Counted from the stretch's first letter, positions 10,148-19,127 are shown. The stretch is DNA of 64,000 bases from Methanobrevibacter ruminantium (GCF_016294135.1 NZ_JAEDCO010000006.1:1-64000); one strand, 5' to 3'. Numbers and translations are program-made. The notes: a model not told the origin generated them from the sequence alone.

Positions 10148-10396
10148 ATGTTAGATTTTATTAAAAGACTTTGGAATCCTGTTGCATTTTGGATTAGTTT
10201 TATGATGAGCATTATTATGCCAATCATTTTTGGTGTACTTCCATTTTATTTAACTGGAAATGGAATTTCAATGGAAAACTGTTTAATCTTATGGCCTTTA
10301 AGATGGCTAGTGGCTTATTTATTAATCAATACTTTTGTTAAGGATACTGGTTTGAAATTAGCTGCTAAAGTTTTTAAATTTGACCCTGGTTATTAA
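10148..10396 (+). CDS. Small two-helix membrane protein, possibly DUF2798-like
   Basis: The 82-residue protein has two hydrophobic helices, at about residues 14-35 and 47-64, separated by a short polar loop with GNGISMENC. The second helix carries a WPLRWLVAYLL pattern similar to DUF2798 proteins, which have no known function. A GGAGAG site precedes the ATG. It is flanked by long AT-rich DNA and is probably transcribed alone. Confidence 0.6.
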   Translation: MLDFIKRLWNPVAFWISFMMSIIMPIIFGVLPFYLTGNGISMENCLILWPLRWLVAYLLINTFVKDTGLKLAAKVFKFDPGY

Positions 10397-10519
10397 ATAC
10401 TTAACGAATTTAATTTCCACTTCTTAAAACGAATACTTTATTAAATTAAAGGAATAAACTACTATATAAATTAATTAACAATTATTTGCTTATTTGATTA
10501 AAAAGTCTTATACTGATTG

Positions 10520-10564
10520 ATAATTTGTATAATTTGTATAATTTTTATAATTTTTATAATTTTT
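10520..10564 (+). repeat. Five tandem 9-base repeats upstream of a membrane protein gene
   Basis: The unit is TATAATTTG or TATAATTTT repeated five times, ending 15 bases before the start codon at 10580. Translated, it would give a false hydrophobic N-terminal extension of Ile, Cys and Phe, so the gene should not be started upstream of it. Repeat number could vary between strains and change promoter or leader spacing. Confidence 0.6.
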
Positions 10565-10579
10565 ATTGGAGTTTATAAA

Positions 10580-11347
10580 ATGAGAGAAAACAACGAAAGA
10601 AGTTGGAAAATCAGATTTGCAATAATCATGTTTGTCTTGGCAGTTGCCATCTTTTTAGCAAGATATCTTATCTTTGGAGATGGTGAAGAGATTATTGCTT
10701 ATCTTTGGAAACATATAGGTTTCATTCCAATTGACATATTGATTGTCGCATTCCTGCTTGAAGGCATAATGGGCAAAAAGGAACATGAAGCTATTTTAGA
10801 GAAAATAGACATGCTTATGGGTACTTTCTTCTCAGAAATTGGAAATGATCTTTTAGCTGAGCTCAGCAAAGTCAATAAGAACAAGATCAATACCGAAAAC
10901 CTAAAGGATATCAGAAACTGGGATGAAAAGGATTTCGATAATAAGATGAAGGAATTGAAAGAAAATGGGCTTGACTTCAAAGTGGATATTCCGCCAGAAG
11001 AAAGAGAGGAGTTCTTAACAAATTTTCATTCAATTCTTGTTGAAAAAAGGGAATTTTTAGTAAACCTCATCAACAACCCTAATCTTTTGGAAAAAGATGA
11101 ATTCTCTTCACTCTTGCTTGCTTTATTGCATTTGGATGAAGAGCTTTCCCGTAGAGGTGAATTCTCAGACATTAAAGATGCTGATTTCAATCACTTAAAC
11201 GGTGATATGAAGAGAGTATACACTAAATTGGTGTATGAATGGGTTTATTATTTAAAATACCTTAAAAAATACTATCCTTACATGACTTCACTTGCTATCC
11301 GTACCAATCCATTCGATAGCGAAGCGGATGTTCATGTAAAGGAATAG
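10580..11347 (+). CDS. Membrane protein of unknown function with cytoplasmic C-terminal domain
   Basis: I do not recognise this 255-residue protein. Two hydrophobic helices lie near residues 10-29 and 44-63. The remaining 190 residues are charged and largely helical, with many Lys, Glu and Leu, and end in a conserved-looking WVYYLKYLKKYYPYM segment. The ATG at 10580 follows GGAG at 10568. A longer ORF starting upstream consists only of the 9-base repeat and was rejected. The gene ends in a clear terminator before mobA. Confidence 0.6.
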   Translation: MRENNERSWKIRFAIIMFVLAVAIFLARYLIFGDGEEIIAYLWKHIGFIPIDILIVAFLLEGIMGKKEHEAILEKIDMLMGTFFSEIGNDLLAELSKVNKNKINTENLKDIRNWDEKDFDNKMKELKENGLDFKVDIPPEEREEFLTNFHSILVEKREFLVNLINNPNLLEKDEFSSLLLALLHLDEELSRRGEFSDIKDADFNHLNGDMKRVYTKLVYEWVYYLKYLKKYYPYMTSLAIRTNPFDSEADVHVKE

Positions 11348-11358
11348 ATTAATTCAAT

Positions 11359-11405
11359 GATTAATTGATTTTCAAATTTCAATTAATCAAACTTTTCTTT
11401 TTTTA
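11359..11405 (+). terminator. Terminator before mobA
   Basis: GATTAATTGA at 11359-11368 pairs with TCAATTAATC at 11379-11388, followed by a T-rich tract. Confidence 0.6.
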
Positions 11406-11438
11406 ATTTAATTCACTTTTATTTTTATAGTGATGTTT

Positions 11439-12167
11439 ATGAATGGTCAAAAATTGTATTCTTGCATAGTTTTATCAGGAGGAATGAGTAGAAGAATGGG
11501 TCAGGATAAGGGGTCTATGATTATTAAAGAGAAACCTATGATTTTACACATACTTGAAAGATTAAACTATAAAATAAATGATGCTACAATTGTTTTAAAT
11601 GATGCTCAAAGGATAGCTGATTATCAGTCATTACTTAATCAGTATTGTGATGATGATATTGAAGATAATTTTGATTATTCATTAAATTTTGTTGAGGATG
11701 AGATTAAGGGAAAAGGTCCAATATCAGGAATCATGACTGGGTTGAAGAATATAAAAACAGATTATGCACTTGTTTTGCCTTGTGATTCCCCTTTTATCAG
11801 TGAGGAAAATATAGATGCAATGTTTAAGCTATTGGATGAAAACTTGGAATCTGATATTGATGCAATCATTCCATTTCACATAAAATCAAATAAGGACAAG
11901 TTCAAGGATAATGATGAATTTAATTTTGATGATGCAAGTGAAATGACCGTTGACATGAAAATAGCAAACTCTGAGCCATTGCATGCAATATATAAAAAAG
12001 AGAATTTGAATAAGATTGATGAGCTTTTAAAAGAAGATAACTTATATGTAAAGTCATTCATTAAAGGCTTGAAAAATCCTTGCTTTATAGAAGTTGACAA
12101 TAGGGTTCTCTTTGAAAAGGACTTTAGAAACTTTAACAGAAAAGAAGATCTTGATGATTTAGAGTAA
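11439..12167 (+). CDS. mobA: Molybdenum cofactor guanylyltransferase
   Basis: MobA transfers GMP from GTP to molybdopterin, giving the dinucleotide form used by molybdenum or tungsten enzymes such as formylmethanofuran dehydrogenase. The N-terminus has the nucleotide-binding signature SGGMSRRMGQDK, and LPCDSPF supplies the metal-binding Asp. The length, 242 residues, is slightly above the family's usual 190-210, with an insertion around residues 145-170 rich in Asp, Asn and Lys. Of three possible starts (GTG 11430, ATG 11433, ATG 11439) I chose 11439, because GTGAT at 11430-11434 then serves as its ribosome binding site. moaE and two molbindins lie 4 kb downstream. Confidence 0.88.
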   Translation: MNGQKLYSCIVLSGGMSRRMGQDKGSMIIKEKPMILHILERLNYKINDATIVLNDAQRIADYQSLLNQYCDDDIEDNFDYSLNFVEDEIKGKGPISGIMTGLKNIKTDYALVLPCDSPFISEENIDAMFKLLDENLESDIDAIIPFHIKSNKDKFKDNDEFNFDDASEMTVDMKIANSEPLHAIYKKENLNKIDELLKEDNLYVKSFIKGLKNPCFIEVDNRVLFEKDFRNFNRKEDLDDLE

Positions 12168-12218
12168 TATCAATTAATGTCTTTTTAAAGCTATTTTTCA
12201 TATAACTTTTTTTTACAA

Positions 12219-12782
12219 TCATCTTTTTTTAGCAAAAATGATAGTCATTGGATTTTGACTTTCCATTTTTATTCCCTTATACAATAATTGCCCTTTTGTA
12301 ATGTTTACTTGGGTGATTTGTGGATTGTAATTCAATTCATCCAATTTATTGACTACATTCACTTCAATGTCAAGGAAATTGGTTAAAATAAGTATTCTGC
12401 CTTTAGAATTAATTTTTTCATGGACAATATCTAAGATTTCATTGTAATTGTCATTCTTGGCATGTAGTATAGCAATATCAAAATTTTCTATTTTTTCAAT
12501 TGCAGATAAGTCATTCTCATTCATCAATTCAACATTATCGATATTTCCATGCTTTTTAATATTATTTTCACTTATTGTGATGGCTTGTGGACTTTCATCT
12601 ATTGCATATACCTTTTGAGCAAGATTGGAAAATTCTGATGAGATCTCTCCAACACCGCAATTGATGTCTAAAACAATATCTGAATCATTTACATCAGATT
12701 TATAGATTATGATTGATCTGATTTCCTCTTTTAGGAATCCTGATATGTCACATGTTGTTAATAAATCAAAGTCATTAATCAT
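12219..12782 (-). CDS. cbiT: CbiT-like cobalt-precorrin C15 methyltransferase/decarboxylase
   Basis: CbiT methylates C15 and removes the acetate of ring C during anaerobic cobalamin synthesis; methanogens need corrinoids for methyl transfer. The 187-residue product has the Rossmann methyltransferase pattern: DINCGVGEIS at the SAM loop, VYAIDES for ribose binding and a C-terminal NITKGQLLYKG segment like that of the Methanothermobacter enzyme. The first glycine of the usual GCGTG loop is Asn here, so the protein is divergent, and another SAM-dependent reaction cannot be excluded. It lies 38 bases downstream of ubiX on the same strand. Confidence 0.75.
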   Translation of the reverse strand: MINDFDLLTTCDISGFLKEEIRSIIIYKSDVNDSDIVLDINCGVGEISSEFSNLAQKVYAIDESPQAITISENNIKKHGNIDNVELMNENDLSAIEKIENFDIAILHAKNDNYNEILDIVHEKINSKGRILILTNFLDIEVNVVNKLDELNYNPQITQVNITKGQLLYKGIKMESQNPMTIIFAKKR

Positions 12783-12820
12783 ATTTCCAACTCAAAAGAA
12801 ATTATTTATTGGGTATTTGA

Positions 12821-13378
12821 TTATGGTTTTTCCCATCTTTTAAACATTTCATTGTCTATTCTTAAAACATCCAATACTTTTCCTACAATAAAGTCAGTCA
12901 TGTCCTTGATGTCTTTAGGTTCATGGTAGAATGCAGGCATTGCAGGTAGGATAATTCCTCCCTCTTTAGAGATTCTAAGCATATTTTCAAGATGAACATC
13001 CCTTAATGGGGTTTCTCTTGGCACTAAAACAAGGTTTCTTCTCTCTTTCAATGCAACATCCGCTACACGGCTAATTGAGTTGGATGCATAGCCATTAGCT
13101 ATTGCAGATACGGTTTTCATGGAACAAGGGATGATAACCATGGAATCGAATTTAAATGAACCGCTGTTGATGGATGAATCGATCTCATTCGCTTCGAAAT
13201 AGTGGTCTGCCAATGATTCAATCTCTTCTAAATTGCAATCGTTCAATTCATATTTCATCACTATTTTAGCTGAATCGCTGATTAATAATCCTGTTTCTAC
13301 ATTAAGTTCTTTCAGTGCCTTTAGCATTTCAACTCCGTAGATTACTCCACTTGCACCTGTAATAGCTATTACTATCAT
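12821..13378 (-). CDS. ubiX: UbiX-family flavin prenyltransferase
   Basis: UbiX attaches a dimethylallyl group to FMN to make prenylated FMN, the cofactor of UbiD-type decarboxylases. The 185-residue sequence starts with the flavin-binding ITGASGVIYG loop and contains the signature IIPCSMKTVSAIANG and the RETPL segment that binds the prenyl phosphate. Length is typical. It sits just upstream of the cbiT-like gene on the minus strand and could share its transcript. A GAGAGGATA site precedes the ATG. Confidence 0.92.
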   Translation of the reverse strand: MIVIAITGASGVIYGVEMLKALKELNVETGLLISDSAKIVMKYELNDCNLEEIESLADHYFEANEIDSSINSGSFKFDSMVIIPCSMKTVSAIANGYASNSISRVADVALKERRNLVLVPRETPLRDVHLENMLRISKEGGIILPAMPAFYHEPKDIKDMTDFIVGKVLDVLRIDNEMFKRWEKP

Positions 13379-13457
13379 CTTATCCTCTCTTGAAAATAAT
13401 ATTAATCTTATTTATGATATAATTATATTTTATTTATTGTTATTTTTATTATTTAAT

Positions 13458-14675
13458 TTAAAACAATGTAGACTGTTCAAAATGAATTGTATCAAATTTA
13501 TTCACTCTTTCTGGCAAATCAATGTAATTGTCTAGCTTTAACCTATTTATTTTTCCCATATCTTCCTTAGGAACATAAAGTGCAATATCTGCTGAATTGA
13601 ACCTTGCACTGCTTAAAGCACCCACTATGCTTGAAATCTCGTTAAGATGGTATAGGTTTTCTCCAAAGGACACCCATGTTTTCATCTCATCAAAACTTGG
13701 ATATTCAGATATGTTTAAGATAACGTAATTTCTGTCTAAACCGAAGTCTTCACTGATTTCCTCTTCTGCCTTAGCCAGTTTTTCCTTTTCAATCTTAAAT
13801 ATTTGCTCAGGGTTTTCAAATCCATTTACAGGTTCTGATCTGGCTACCTTCAATAACTGTCTGTTGTCAATGCGTTCCATTATGTCTCTTGAAAATCCTT
13901 CAGAGCTTCTGCACATGCTTATCATGTCTGAATCATCGTATTTGTACATCTCATTAGGATTTACAATGTCTTGACTGATCATATGCCTTAGGCATCTTCT
14001 AAACATTGCATTGATGATTCTTGTAGTGTGGTGCTGATAAACACTTGGATACATTAGATAACGGGCTGTAAGTGCTGCTTCTGCAGCTTGAACACCTTTG
14101 ATGTCCAATATCAATTCTCTCTTTAGCTTTAAGTTGCTTATGATACGTTCAGTATCGATTACTCCATAAGCCACCCCAGTGTAATGTGAGTCCCTAATGA
14201 GGTAATCCATACGGTCCATATCCAATTCTCCAGAGATGATAGGGCCTAATCTGCCTTTACCGTTAATGATATCGACAATTTCTTGTGTGTTGAATTTTTC
14301 TGATAGCTTGTCTGCCAAGCTGGTTTTTGTCACTATAAAACCGGTTAACTCTTCATGAGGAACATCAAAAACAGCTTCTGAAACATGTGAGAATGGGCCA
14401 TGTCCTGCATCGTGCAATAAACCAGCCATTCTAACCAATTCCTTGTCATGTTCATCCAATTCCAATTGTTCAGCAAGCTTTGATGCAAGATGCATTGTTC
14501 CAATGCAATGCTCAAAACGAGAGTGGTTAGCTCCAGGATAGATCAATGAAATGAATCCTAATTGCTTTACCCTTCTTAATCTTTGAACTTGTGGGTAGTC
14601 CAATACTTCCACTTCAAATTCAGTTAGCGGCAAGTTTCCATGGATACTGTCTCTGATGAATTTTTGGCGTGACAT
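13458..14675 (-). CDS. HD-domain phosphohydrolase of the dGTPase/SAMHD1-like group
   Basis: The 405-residue protein has an N-terminal VQRLRRVKQLG segment, H51 in the SRFEHCIGT context, the metal-binding HD pair H88-D89 in LLHDAGHGPFSH, and a later DMDRMDYLIRDS motif with the last ligand Asp. This is the COG1078 arrangement of metal-dependent phosphohydrolases, many of which cleave deoxynucleoside triphosphates. The C-terminal third is family-specific. The substrate cannot be deduced. The gene is monocistronic, with 480 bases of AT-rich DNA behind its start. Confidence 0.85.
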   Translation of the reverse strand: MSRQKFIRDSIHGNLPLTEFEVEVLDYPQVQRLRRVKQLGFISLIYPGANHSRFEHCIGTMHLASKLAEQLELDEHDKELVRMAGLLHDAGHGPFSHVSEAVFDVPHEELTGFIVTKTSLADKLSEKFNTQEIVDIINGKGRLGPIISGELDMDRMDYLIRDSHYTGVAYGVIDTERIISNLKLKRELILDIKGVQAAEAALTARYLMYPSVYQHHTTRIINAMFRRCLRHMISQDIVNPNEMYKYDDSDMISMCRSSEGFSRDIMERIDNRQLLKVARSEPVNGFENPEQIFKIEKEKLAKAEEEISEDFGLDRNYVILNISEYPSFDEMKTWVSFGENLYHLNEISSIVGALSSARFNSADIALYVPKEDMGKINRLKLDNYIDLPERVNKFDTIHFEQSTLF

Positions 14676-15154
14676 AATAACACATCTTAGAATTTTGAAT
14701 TTTTAAAAATTATAATTTTATTTCTCTATTTTTTAATTCTTTCATTTTTGATTTTCAAATCTTAAAATATTCAACAATTATCTAATCATATTTTTAAAAG
14801 ACTTATTTAATAAAGTTTTCTAATATTTAGACTAATTTAATCTTTTTATTCCCATTTTTTTGCTAGTTAAATTAAAATTTTTCAATTTCAATCAATATTT
14901 TCCTTTTTTTGAAATTTTTAATCTCATTTTAATATTGTTTTCATTGAAATAATTTTTAGTTTTCTCTTTATAATGTAATATTATTATCGATTAAAAAAAT
15001 TCAGATTTCCTTTTTCGATATGTAAAAAAATCGTAATCGTAAAAAACTATTTTAATTGCTTTAATAGTAATATTTATATAGTATTAAGACAAATTACATT
15101 ATATGCAATTATCGAATTGTATAATTATTGATAAATTCATATCGAGGTATTATT
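14676..15154. other. Long divergent intergenic region before the molbindin genes
   Basis: This 479-base AT-rich region separates the HD hydrolase from the molbindins. From 14985 on, words with ATCG recur (ATTATCGATT, TTCGATAT, a tandem TCGTAATCGTAA at 15031, and AATTATCGA and AATTATTGA in the leader), which is notable in DNA so poor in CG. It may hold binding sites of a metal-responsive regulator. No ORF is convincing. Confidence 0.35.
15073..15080 (+). promoter_or_regulatory. TATA box for the molbindin genes
   Basis: TTTATATA lies 75 bases before the start codon. Initiation near 15105 would leave a leader of about 50 bases. Confidence 0.55.
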
Positions 15155-15361
15155 ATGGAAATTAGTGCAAGAAACGGATTAACCGGAAAAGTCGAAGATG
15201 TAAAATTAGGTGAAGTCATGGCAAGTATTAAAATTGAAATAACCGAACCTGGTGTCATCACTGCAGTTATTACCAGAGAATCTGCAGAAGAATTAGACTT
15301 AAAAGAAGGAGACGAAGTAAAAGCTATTATCAAATCTACTGAAGTAATGGTAGCTAAATAA
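15155..15361 (+). CDS. Single TOBE-domain molybdate/tungstate-binding protein (molbindin)
   Basis: The whole 68-residue protein is one Mop/TOBE domain, beginning SARNGLTGKVEDVKLG and containing the conserved ITRESAEELDLKEGDEV motif. Molbindins assemble into oligomers that store molybdate or tungstate at subunit interfaces. A longer ORF begins at 15128, but the GAGGTA ribosome binding site at 15144 and the strict alignment with the second copy fix the start at 15155. The genes mobA and moaE are nearby, so it probably buffers oxyanion for cofactor synthesis. Confidence 0.88.
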   Translation: MEISARNGLTGKVEDVKLGEVMASIKIEITEPGVITAVITRESAEELDLKEGDEVKAIIKSTEVMVAK

Positions 15362-15416
15362 GTTTAATAGTTTTAAAAATTAGAAAATTAATAATTTTAT
15401 TTTTATTGGTGATAAA

Positions 15417-15623
15417 ATGGAAATTAGTGCAAGAAACGGTATTAAAGGAACTGTTGAAAGTTTAAAATTAGGTGCTGTAATGGCAAGCATTAAAATTAAA
15501 GTAGAAGATCCAGCTTTACTCACTGCAGCAATTACCAGAGAATCTGCAGAAGAATTAGAATTAGCTATTGGTAATGAAGTAAAAGCTATTATTAAATCTA
15601 CCGAAGTAATGGTAGCTAAATAG
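15417..15623 (+). CDS. Second single TOBE-domain molbindin
   Basis: This 68-residue protein is a close paralogue of the preceding one: same length, identical SARNG start and the same KAIIKSTEVMVAK end. Differences cluster in the middle (EDPALLTAA against TEPGVITAV). GGTGAT precedes the ATG by three bases. The two genes are 55 bases apart and are likely cotranscribed tandem duplicates; mixed oligomers are possible. Confidence 0.88.
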   Translation: MEISARNGIKGTVESLKLGAVMASIKIKVEDPALLTAAITRESAEELELAIGNEVKAIIKSTEVMVAK

Positions 15624-15754
15624 ATTTATTCTATTTACTTACTTTTAACTTTAATTTTAATAAAGTTTAGAAATTTATAATTAATAGTATTATTTAAATA
15701 GTATTTAGATATTTTAATGGTCTGTTCTGTTAAAATAAGTTTTTAGGTAATTTT

Positions 15755-15782
15755 ATAGATTTTGTAAAATCTATCTCTTTTT
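15755..15782 (+). terminator. Hairpin and T-tract downstream of the molbindin genes
   Basis: ATAGATTTT and AAAATCTAT form a nine-base-pair stem with a two-base turn (15755-15774), followed by CTCTTTTT. It lies 130 bases after the second molbindin gene, so the transcript would have a long 3' region. Confidence 0.5.
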
Positions 15783-15892
15783 AATCTTTTAAATATTTTA
15801 AAAAAAGCTTTTTTTTTTTTAATGATTAATAATATTTTTTCGCATTGAAATAATTAATAAGTTTATTTAATAAAATAGTAATGGGGGAAGAA

Positions 15893-16330
15893 TTATCCTC
15901 CTGCCATTATAACTTTAGTTCCTTGATTGGAAAGCTCTTCTTTTTTAAAGTCAATTTCATGTTTAACTCTTTCAATAACTTCTGTGAGAGCTTCTAAGGT
16001 TTCGCCTCTATGAGGTCCGAGAACAACTACAAGGAATAATTGATCTCCTGTGTAGAACTCTCCAATATAATGGATAACGCTTATTTCAAATACTCCATGT
16101 TTCACTTTAGCTGTTTCTACAATGGATTCGATATCTGCTAATCCCTTTTCCTTATCTGGGAGAGTTAATGTAAGTTTATCTACAGTCTTGTTTTCTTCTG
16201 TTCCTCTTACGATTCCTTCAAAACTGTAAATTGCTCCAGCTTCATCAACTCTTTGTGATTTTTTAATGTCTTCAATTAAGTCTCCAATAGTGAAGTATTC
16301 TTCGTCTTTCTCTACAATTTTTATTACCAT
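15893..16330 (-). CDS. moaE: Molybdopterin synthase catalytic subunit
   Basis: MoaE inserts the dithiolene sulfurs into precursor Z together with the thiocarboxylated MoaD. The 145-residue product has the family landmarks: GAIYSFEGIVRG near residue 32, the IHYIGEFYTGDQ strand, GPHRGETLEAL and, close to the C-terminus, VKHEIDFKKEE with the active-site lysines. No moaD is adjacent; a small ubiquitin-like partner must be elsewhere. The gene converges on the molbindin pair. Confidence 0.92.
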   Translation of the reverse strand: MVIKIVEKDEEYFTIGDLIEDIKKSQRVDEAGAIYSFEGIVRGTEENKTVDKLTLTLPDKEKGLADIESIVETAKVKHGVFEISVIHYIGEFYTGDQLFLVVVLGPHRGETLEALTEVIERVKHEIDFKKEELSNQGTKVIMAGG

Positions 16331-16478
16331 TTTATCATCCTAATAAATAATGAATAAAAAATTTAAGTTTGATACTTAAAGTTAATTTGTCTTATTCCAT
16401 TAATATATTTAATTTTTTTATTAATAAATATAACTATTGTTATATAATTTTTCTAAAAAAATAGAAAATGAATAAGGA

Positions 16479-17033
<555 letters not shown>

Positions 17034-17060
17034 TTATAATATTAATATTTGATTATTTGA

Positions 17061-17147
17061 TTTTTATTAAAGAATAAGTAAATTAGAGAAATTTATAAAT
17101 TCATTGATTTTTAATGAGGAATAAGTAAATTAGTAAAATTTAAAAAT
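17061..17147. repeat. Imperfect 40-base direct repeat
   Basis: The segments 17061-17100 and 17108-17147 match at most positions and share an exact 15-base core, GAATAAGTAAATTAG (17072 and 17119). The repeat lies in the nadM-cofH divergent promoter region and may be a slippage product or a paired binding site. Confidence 0.45.
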
Positions 17148-17323
17148 TGCTAATTTAAATTAAATGTATAAAAATAATCATTTTTACCTTAAAATGTCTG
17201 ATTTTTTACTTAATTTAATTAATAAATATTTTCTAATCTTTATTAATAATTTAATCACTTTTTAGTTAAAATTAAATCATCTAACCTATTAAAATTAATT
17301 ATTTTTTTCAATTCATAGAAAAC

Positions 17324-17331
17324 TTTATATG
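17324..17331 (+). promoter_or_regulatory. TATA box giving a nearly leaderless cofH transcript
   Basis: TTTATATG is centred only 28 bases before the cofH ATG, and no ribosome binding site lies between them. The transcript is therefore probably leaderless. Confidence 0.5.
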
Positions 17332-17354
17332 TTATATGGAACTGATTTAAAATT

Positions 17355-18476
17355 ATGTACGATAGAATTAATGTGGCATCCAAAACTAAGAAGATTTTAG
17401 ATAGCGCTTTTGATGAGCCTATCTCAGTTGAAGATGGGAATTACTTAATGAACCTAAAGGGTTCAGAAATTTATCCGCTTTTGGCTACTGCAGATGCGGT
17501 ACGTGAAGAGATTGTTGGTGATAAGGTCACTTTCATCAATAACTGCAACATCAACTTCACAAACATCTGTCATGTACGTTGTGGATTTTGTGCTTTCGGT
17601 AAGGATCCGGATGATCCTGAAGCTTATTTATTAGATGATGAAGGCATATTGAATAAGGCTGAAGGCAGTTACCGTGATGGGGCACGCGAATTCACATTGA
17701 TGGGCGGAGTCCTTGAAGATGCAACAATAGAATATTATGAGCATCTTTTGAAATTGCTCAAGTCACATTACCCTAAAGTGGAAATCCATGGATTTTCACC
17801 AACCATGATTAGAGATGCTGCACTAAACAGTGAAATACCTGTAGATGAAGCGTTTAAAATATTGAAAAAGGCAGGTTTAGACACTTTACCTGGAACTGCT
17901 GCTGAGATATTGGCAGATCGTTCAAGAGAAATAATATGCCCTAAAAAGGTATCAACTCAAGAATGGATTGATGTAGTGAAGATAGCTCAGAAAGTTGGAA
18001 TAACCGGTTCTGCTACCATGATGTATGGTCATGTGGAAACCATTGAAGAGAGAGTTGAACACTTAGATATTCTTAGACAAATCCAACTTGATACTGGAGG
18101 ATTCAATGAATTCATTCCAATGACATTCATGCATGAATACTCCCCGATTTTCCTTGAAGGACAAAGGGATTTGGGAGCTACAGGTACTCAAGATTTAAAG
18201 CTTTATGCTGTTGCTAGATTAATGTTTAGAGACATCATTCCTAATATTCAAGTCTCTTGGGTAAAAATGGGCTTTAGATTTGCTCAAGTTTCACTTTTAG
18301 CAGGTGCTAATGACTTAGGGGGCACTTTGGGTGGAGATGAATTGTCTGCAGCTTCTGGAGCTCCAGATGGTGTTAATGCAAGCATTAGAGACCTAACTAA
18401 ATTAGTCAATGACTTGGGAAGAGTTCCAATAGAAAGAAACTCCACTTATACTGAATTCTATCCAATTGAATTCTAA
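17355..18476 (+). CDS. cofH: 7,8-didemethyl-8-hydroxy-5-deazariboflavin synthase subunit 2
   Basis: CofH is the radical SAM half of FO synthase; with CofG it joins tyrosine to the ribityl-diaminouracil intermediate and builds the chromophore of coenzyme F420. The 373-residue protein has the cluster motif CHVRCGFC with C72, C76 and C79, the GGVLEDATIEYYEHL segment and the C-terminal NDLGGTLGGDELSAASGA region typical of CofH rather than CofG. cofG is not in the window. There is no ribosome binding site before the ATG, which fits the close TATA box. Confidence 0.93.
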   Translation: MYDRINVASKTKKILDSAFDEPISVEDGNYLMNLKGSEIYPLLATADAVREEIVGDKVTFINNCNINFTNICHVRCGFCAFGKDPDDPEAYLLDDEGILNKAEGSYRDGAREFTLMGGVLEDATIEYYEHLLKLLKSHYPKVEIHGFSPTMIRDAALNSEIPVDEAFKILKKAGLDTLPGTAAEILADRSREIICPKKVSTQEWIDVVKIAQKVGITGSATMMYGHVETIEERVEHLDILRQIQLDTGGFNEFIPMTFMHEYSPIFLEGQRDLGATGTQDLKLYAVARLMFRDIIPNIQVSWVKMGFRFAQVSLLAGANDLGGTLGGDELSAASGAPDGVNASIRDLTKLVNDLGRVPIERNSTYTEFYPIEF

Positions 18477-18582
18477 ATTACTTTTTTCTATTTTTTTAAT
18501 CTAATTTAATAGGATGAAAGGATATCTAAGGCAAATCAAACTGTTAACTTTTTGTAAAATTCGACTATCGTGAAACTACAGT

Positions 18583-18657
18583 TCATTCAATGAAAATTAG
18601 GATCCTTTGAATTATGAAAAGGATAACAAGTAAAACTTGTCTCAAAGTCATGACCAT
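18583..18657 (-). CDS. Predicted 24-residue hydrophobic peptide
   Basis: The ORF reads ATG to TGA over 24 codons. Its product starts MVMTLRQVLL and ends RILIFIE, which gives one short membrane-spanning stretch flanked by Arg. The perfect AGGAGGTGA ribosome binding site at 18670-18662 lies four bases before the ATG, better than at most genes in the window. A TATA box sits about 75 bases upstream. No homologue is recognised. Type I toxin peptides have this general form, but a regulatory peptide or a subunit of a membrane complex is as likely. Confidence 0.5.
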   Translation of the reverse strand: MVMTLRQVLLVILFIIQRILIFIE

Positions 18658-18730
18658 ACTTTCACCTCCTTTCATTGAAAAGATTGTGATTTTTTAAGAT
18701 ATCGAAACCTTAATAATTAGTTTAAATTTA

Positions 18731-18740
18731 TTATTTATAT
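18731..18740 (-). promoter_or_regulatory. TATA box for the 24-residue peptide gene
   Basis: Read on the minus strand the sequence is ATATAAATAA. Initiation about 25 bases on would give a leader near 50 bases that contains the ribosome binding site. Confidence 0.45.
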
Positions 18741-18932
18741 GTTTAACTAATTTTATGGCTTTTAATTTCAGTTTAATTGTCATATTGCATTTATTTCGTA
18801 AAAAATAGTCTTTTTAAGAAATTTATTTTAAAATGCAATAAAATAAGATTTGATAAATTATCGAATTATAAGAATAGGATAGAAAAATTAATTGAAAATA
18901 GTTTTCAAAAAAATTAAAAATAGTATATCAAA

Positions 18933-18969
18933 TGTTAACGGAATCCAAAGAAATTTGGATTCATTAACA
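18933..18969. repeat. Perfect-stem inverted repeat with GAAA loop
   Basis: TGTTAA at 18933 pairs with TTAACA at 18964 and GAATCCAAA at 18941 pairs with TTTGGATTC at 18954; the plus-strand loop is GAAA, a GNRA tetraloop. Fifteen base pairs are interrupted by one small internal loop. A minus-strand transcript from the TATA at 18995-19004 would start at the edge of this hairpin. Confidence 0.5.
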
Positions 18970-18994
18970 TCTCCTTCTTTTCAACAAAATGGAG

Positions 18995-19004
18995 TTTATA
19001 TAAA
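18995..19004. promoter_or_regulatory. Self-complementary TATA element
   Basis: TTTATATAAA reads the same on both strands, so it could serve transcription in either direction. On the minus strand it is spaced correctly to start a transcript at the hairpin 18933-18969. Confidence 0.35.
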
Positions 19005-19127
19005 GGTGTAAACCCTTAAATTATTTTAAGATTTATATTATTTAAATCTTATCAATTATGAAAGAATTAAGTTTATTTTACAGTAAATATTGCTTTCATT
19101 TCGTTATTTTTCAATTTTTAAATTAAA

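Larger units (their letters stand above)
18477..19127. other. 650-base interval with small transcribed elements but no large gene
   Basis: On the minus strand it holds a likely 24-codon gene with a perfect ribosome binding site (18583-18657), its TATA box (18731-18740), an inverted repeat (18933-18969) and a self-complementary TATA element (18995-19004). The rest is plain AT-rich DNA. Confidence 0.45.

Noticed and set aside
10517..10579. N-terminal extension of the 10580 membrane protein with Ile/Cys/Phe repeats
   Set aside because: It is only the translation of a 9-base tandem repeat, with no ribosome binding site; the ATG at 10580 has one.
15128..15154. Longer start of the first molbindin
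   Set aside because: The GAGGTA site and alignment to the second copy place the start at 15155.
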